NCBI GenBank assembly: GCA_032229885.1
Contig: JAVYAJ010000060.1
Span: 1 to 22,341 of the forward strand
DNA from: Anammoximicrobium sp032229885
GTDB lineage: Bacteria > Planctomycetota > Planctomycetia > Pirellulales > Pirellulaceae
Direction of reading: 5' to 3'
Length of the DNA stretch: 22,341 nucleotides
The notes under the pieces are model-generated. The model had not been told where the DNA came from, searched no databases, and saw nothing but the letters and a program-made list of their open reading frames with translations. Below are positions 21,887 to 22,341 of the stretch, one piece after another. A program made the position numbers and the translations under genes. The stretch's first letter is position 1. The number at the start of each line of letters is the position of its first letter.

Positions 21887-22341
21887 GACGTCGTTCCTCT
21901 CCTGGATCCTTCGTTCGTTGATGCCCTCGGCAAATCGGAGAAAAGCGAGGGGCTTCTGAAGCGTGGACGCACGCGGGCGACGCGCGGTTGGCAACCAAGG
22001 CTACTATTCTAGCCCCGCAATTCTAGCCCCGCAAACCAGAGTTGTCAGCTCGCCACAGGCAGACGCTTGTCCGTCTTCCTGATGTCGCACGTCAGGATTC
22101 ACGATCCGCGACGAGCAGGTTTTACCTGGTTTATCAGCCTGGAACATATCCTTCGAGGGACATGCAGGGTTGAGGGGCCGCGCTCTGTCGTGGCCGCGGC
22201 CGGATGGACGCATGGAGGGCCACGCCGTGTCGTGGCCGCAAGCGGATGGACGCGACGCAGCGCAGCGGACGCGACGGACCGCGCCCCTCCCAGGATGGCG
22301 CACTTCCTTGCGGTCGTTGCCGCGCGATTTCGCGCACCATC
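21887..22341. other. Terminal non-coding region rich in short repeats
   Basis: Frames on the minus strand (22004-22303 and 22134-22340) are open but Arg/Pro/Ser-rich, and they cross tandem repeats, so I do not call genes. Contents include TTCTAGCCCCGCAA twice in tandem (22007-22034), a hairpin CCTGATGT-CGC-ACGTCAGG with one G-T pair (22078-22096), and the GC-rich tandem units at 22172-22253. The region resembles another dispersed repeat cluster. Confidence 0.5.
22172..22253. repeat. GC-rich 42-base-period tandem repeat, two units
   Basis: Units 22172-22211 and 22214-22253 match at 32 of 40 positions by hand count. They share TGTCGTGGCCGC and CGGATGGACGC. A related unit appears inverted at about 22254-22296 (reverse complement GGAGGGGCGCGGTCCGTCGC), so the cluster could fold into a large stem. 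Confidence 0.6.

Noticed and set aside
22112..22130. Hairpin CAGGT-TTT-ACCTG as a terminator
   Set aside because: Five-base stem without a downstream T-run; too weak to call.
22134..22340. 68-residue open frame at the window end
   Set aside because: Made of the GC-rich tandem units, with no ribosome binding site; judged to be translated repeat DNA.
1..22341. tRNA, rRNA or other RNA genes
   Set aside because: I looked for TTCGAAT/GGTTCGA T-arm patterns and paired stems in the gaps and found no candidate with a full cloverleaf.

Overview
The window is about 22 kb of GC-rich bacterial chromosome. It holds housekeeping translation and lipid genes, one complete tripartite efflux locus, one large secreted carbohydrate-type protein, and several blocks of palindromic or tandem repeats. 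The gene content is Gram-negative (RND pump, outer-membrane lipoprotein). The repeat-rich intergenic spaces, the IS630-type relic, the lack of tight operons among housekeeping genes and the CBM9-plus-toroid secreted protein suggest a planctomycete, probably Pirellulales-like. No rRNA or other marker gene confirms this, so the taxonomy is inference.

Layout. 1-460: mosaic of hairpin-forming repeats. 468-2623 (+): prmC (release-factor glutamine methyltransferase) and fmt (Met-tRNA formyltransferase), both in translation. 2939-6223 (+): a 1094-residue secreted protein with a CBM9-like N-terminus and a probable heparinase II/III-like architecture. About 6229-6596 (-): a truncated, frameshifted IS630-family transposase relic. 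6984-14081: an efflux locus. The outer-membrane factor lies on the minus strand. Divergent from it are a TetR regulator, a membrane fusion protein and an RND permease (+), the last two overlapping by 4 bp. A good promoter covered by two overlapping inverted repeats lies in front of the TetR gene and is the likely control point. 14135-14374: a long-loop hairpin, sixteen 7-bp tandem units and two further palindromes. 14456-16306 (-): mnmG (tRNA U34 modification). 16581-17366 (-): an NRDE/TANGO2-family protein. 17367-18234: a long stretch without a convincing gene. 18235-19383 (+): fabH (3-oxoacyl-ACP synthase III) with an N-terminal extension. 19428-19802: a second copy of the mosaic repeat, in the opposite orientation to the first. 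19981-20913 (+): a divergent glucosamine-6-phosphate isomerase-like protein. 21167-21886 (-): an atypical extended SDR/NAD-dependent epimerase-like protein. 22007-22300: further short repeats.

The most interesting observations are as follows. (1) The RND permease lacks the acidic pair and the lysine of the canonical proton relay, having T399, N400 and N929 at these positions. (2) The mosaic repeat is assembled from reusable hairpin blocks; one 59-bp block is 56/59 identical between copies about 19 kb apart in inverted orientation. (3) Overlapping palindromes sit on the tetR promoter. (4) There is a degenerate heptamer array. (5) The NagB-like protein has altered active-site motifs. I do not see a CRISPR array, prophage, defence system or RNA gene. 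No clearly new multi-gene system is evident; the candidates are single-protein or repeat-level oddities.
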